Below, in pieces: positions 16,244-16,297 of a DNA stretch of 16,297 bases (the first letter of the stretch is position 1; every line of letters starts with the position of its first letter). The translations under genes and the position numbers were made by a program. The DNA is from Candidatus Zixiibacteriota bacterium (lineage in GTDB: Bacteria; RBG-13-66-14; B26-G2; WVWN01): NCBI GenBank assembly GCA_030613505.1, contig JAUWLW010000058.1, forward strand, positions 1 to 16,297. Direction: 5' to 3'. The notes under the pieces are model-generated. The model had not been told where the DNA came from, made no database searches, and saw only the letters and a list, made by a program, of their open reading frames with translations.

Positions 16244-16272
16244 TAACTATAGCAGAAAATAACAAATAGTTA
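16244..16272 (-). promoter_or_regulatory. Inverted repeat and weak promoter before the NHL gene
   Basis: TAACTAT (16244-16250) and ATAGTTA (16266-16272) are 7-base arms 15 bases apart, in an A+T-rich block before the NHL gene. On the minus strand the same block holds TTTAAC, 17 bases, TATAGT (the -10 box matches 5 of 6). The arms overlap the promoter elements, as expected of an operator, but this is only pattern-based. Confidence 0.35.
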
Positions 16273-16297
16273 AAACAAAAAAAGACCGGCGCGAAGG
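16273..16297 (-). terminator. Possible 3' half of a terminator of an off-window minus-strand gene
   Basis: On the minus strand the window opens with G+C-rich CGCGCCGGTC followed by seven T. This looks like the descending arm and U tract of an intrinsic terminator whose other arm lies outside the window. Confidence 0.3.

Overview
The window looks like chromosome of an uncultured, high-G+C, Gram-negative bacterium. Shine-Dalgarno sites and a textbook sigma-70 promoter are present. Several exported proteins end like outer-membrane barrels, and there is one TonB/AgmX-like envelope protein. No gene fixes the taxon. The mix of NHL propeller, giant TPR and small barrel proteins is typical of poorly sampled candidate phyla, but that is inference. 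Core genes such as alaS are very G+C-rich (42 of 60 bases at 5401-5460). Two stretches (about 1639-4516 and 13160-14872) are visibly A+T-rich (17 of 60 G+C at 2461-2520), which suggests acquired DNA.

Layout. 1-635: the end of a D-2-hydroxyacid dehydrogenase, then an exported hypothetical gene broken by a frameshift. 636-1610: four tiny toxin/antitoxin-like genes (DUF4258, DUF2283, two HicB-like), interleaved with three copies of the 3' end of the preceding gene. 1639-4516: three larger A+T-rich accessory genes. These are a PD-(D/E)XK-like nuclease candidate, a YaaC-like protein and a DUF2726-like nuclease candidate. A decayed copy of the alaS 5' end lies just before the last one, and intact alaS just after it. 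4521-7163: alaS. 7282-8488: two small exported barrel proteins ending at a bidirectional terminator. 8553-11072 (minus): a strong promoter, tRNA-Leu(CAG), and a 795-residue TPR protein starting 4 bases after the tRNA. 11175-14872 (plus): another barrel protein, then a GYF_2/coiled-coil/TM/AgmX-like protein and an A+T-rich membrane TPR protein that probably form one operon. 14873-16297 (minus): an NHL propeller gene, a 53-residue repetitive helical ORF, and a remnant of a second NHL-type 3' end.

The most interesting pattern is that three separate places carry small or accessory genes bracketed by short diverged duplications of the edge of a neighbouring gene: the 3' end of the exported hypothetical gene, the 5' end of alaS, and the 3' end of the NHL gene. 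This could reflect a cassette-like insertion process that restores the host gene end, or repeated loss of paralogous genes. The 1639-4516 block is a reasonable candidate for an uncharacterised defence-type island. No transposase, integrase, IS or CRISPR was seen.
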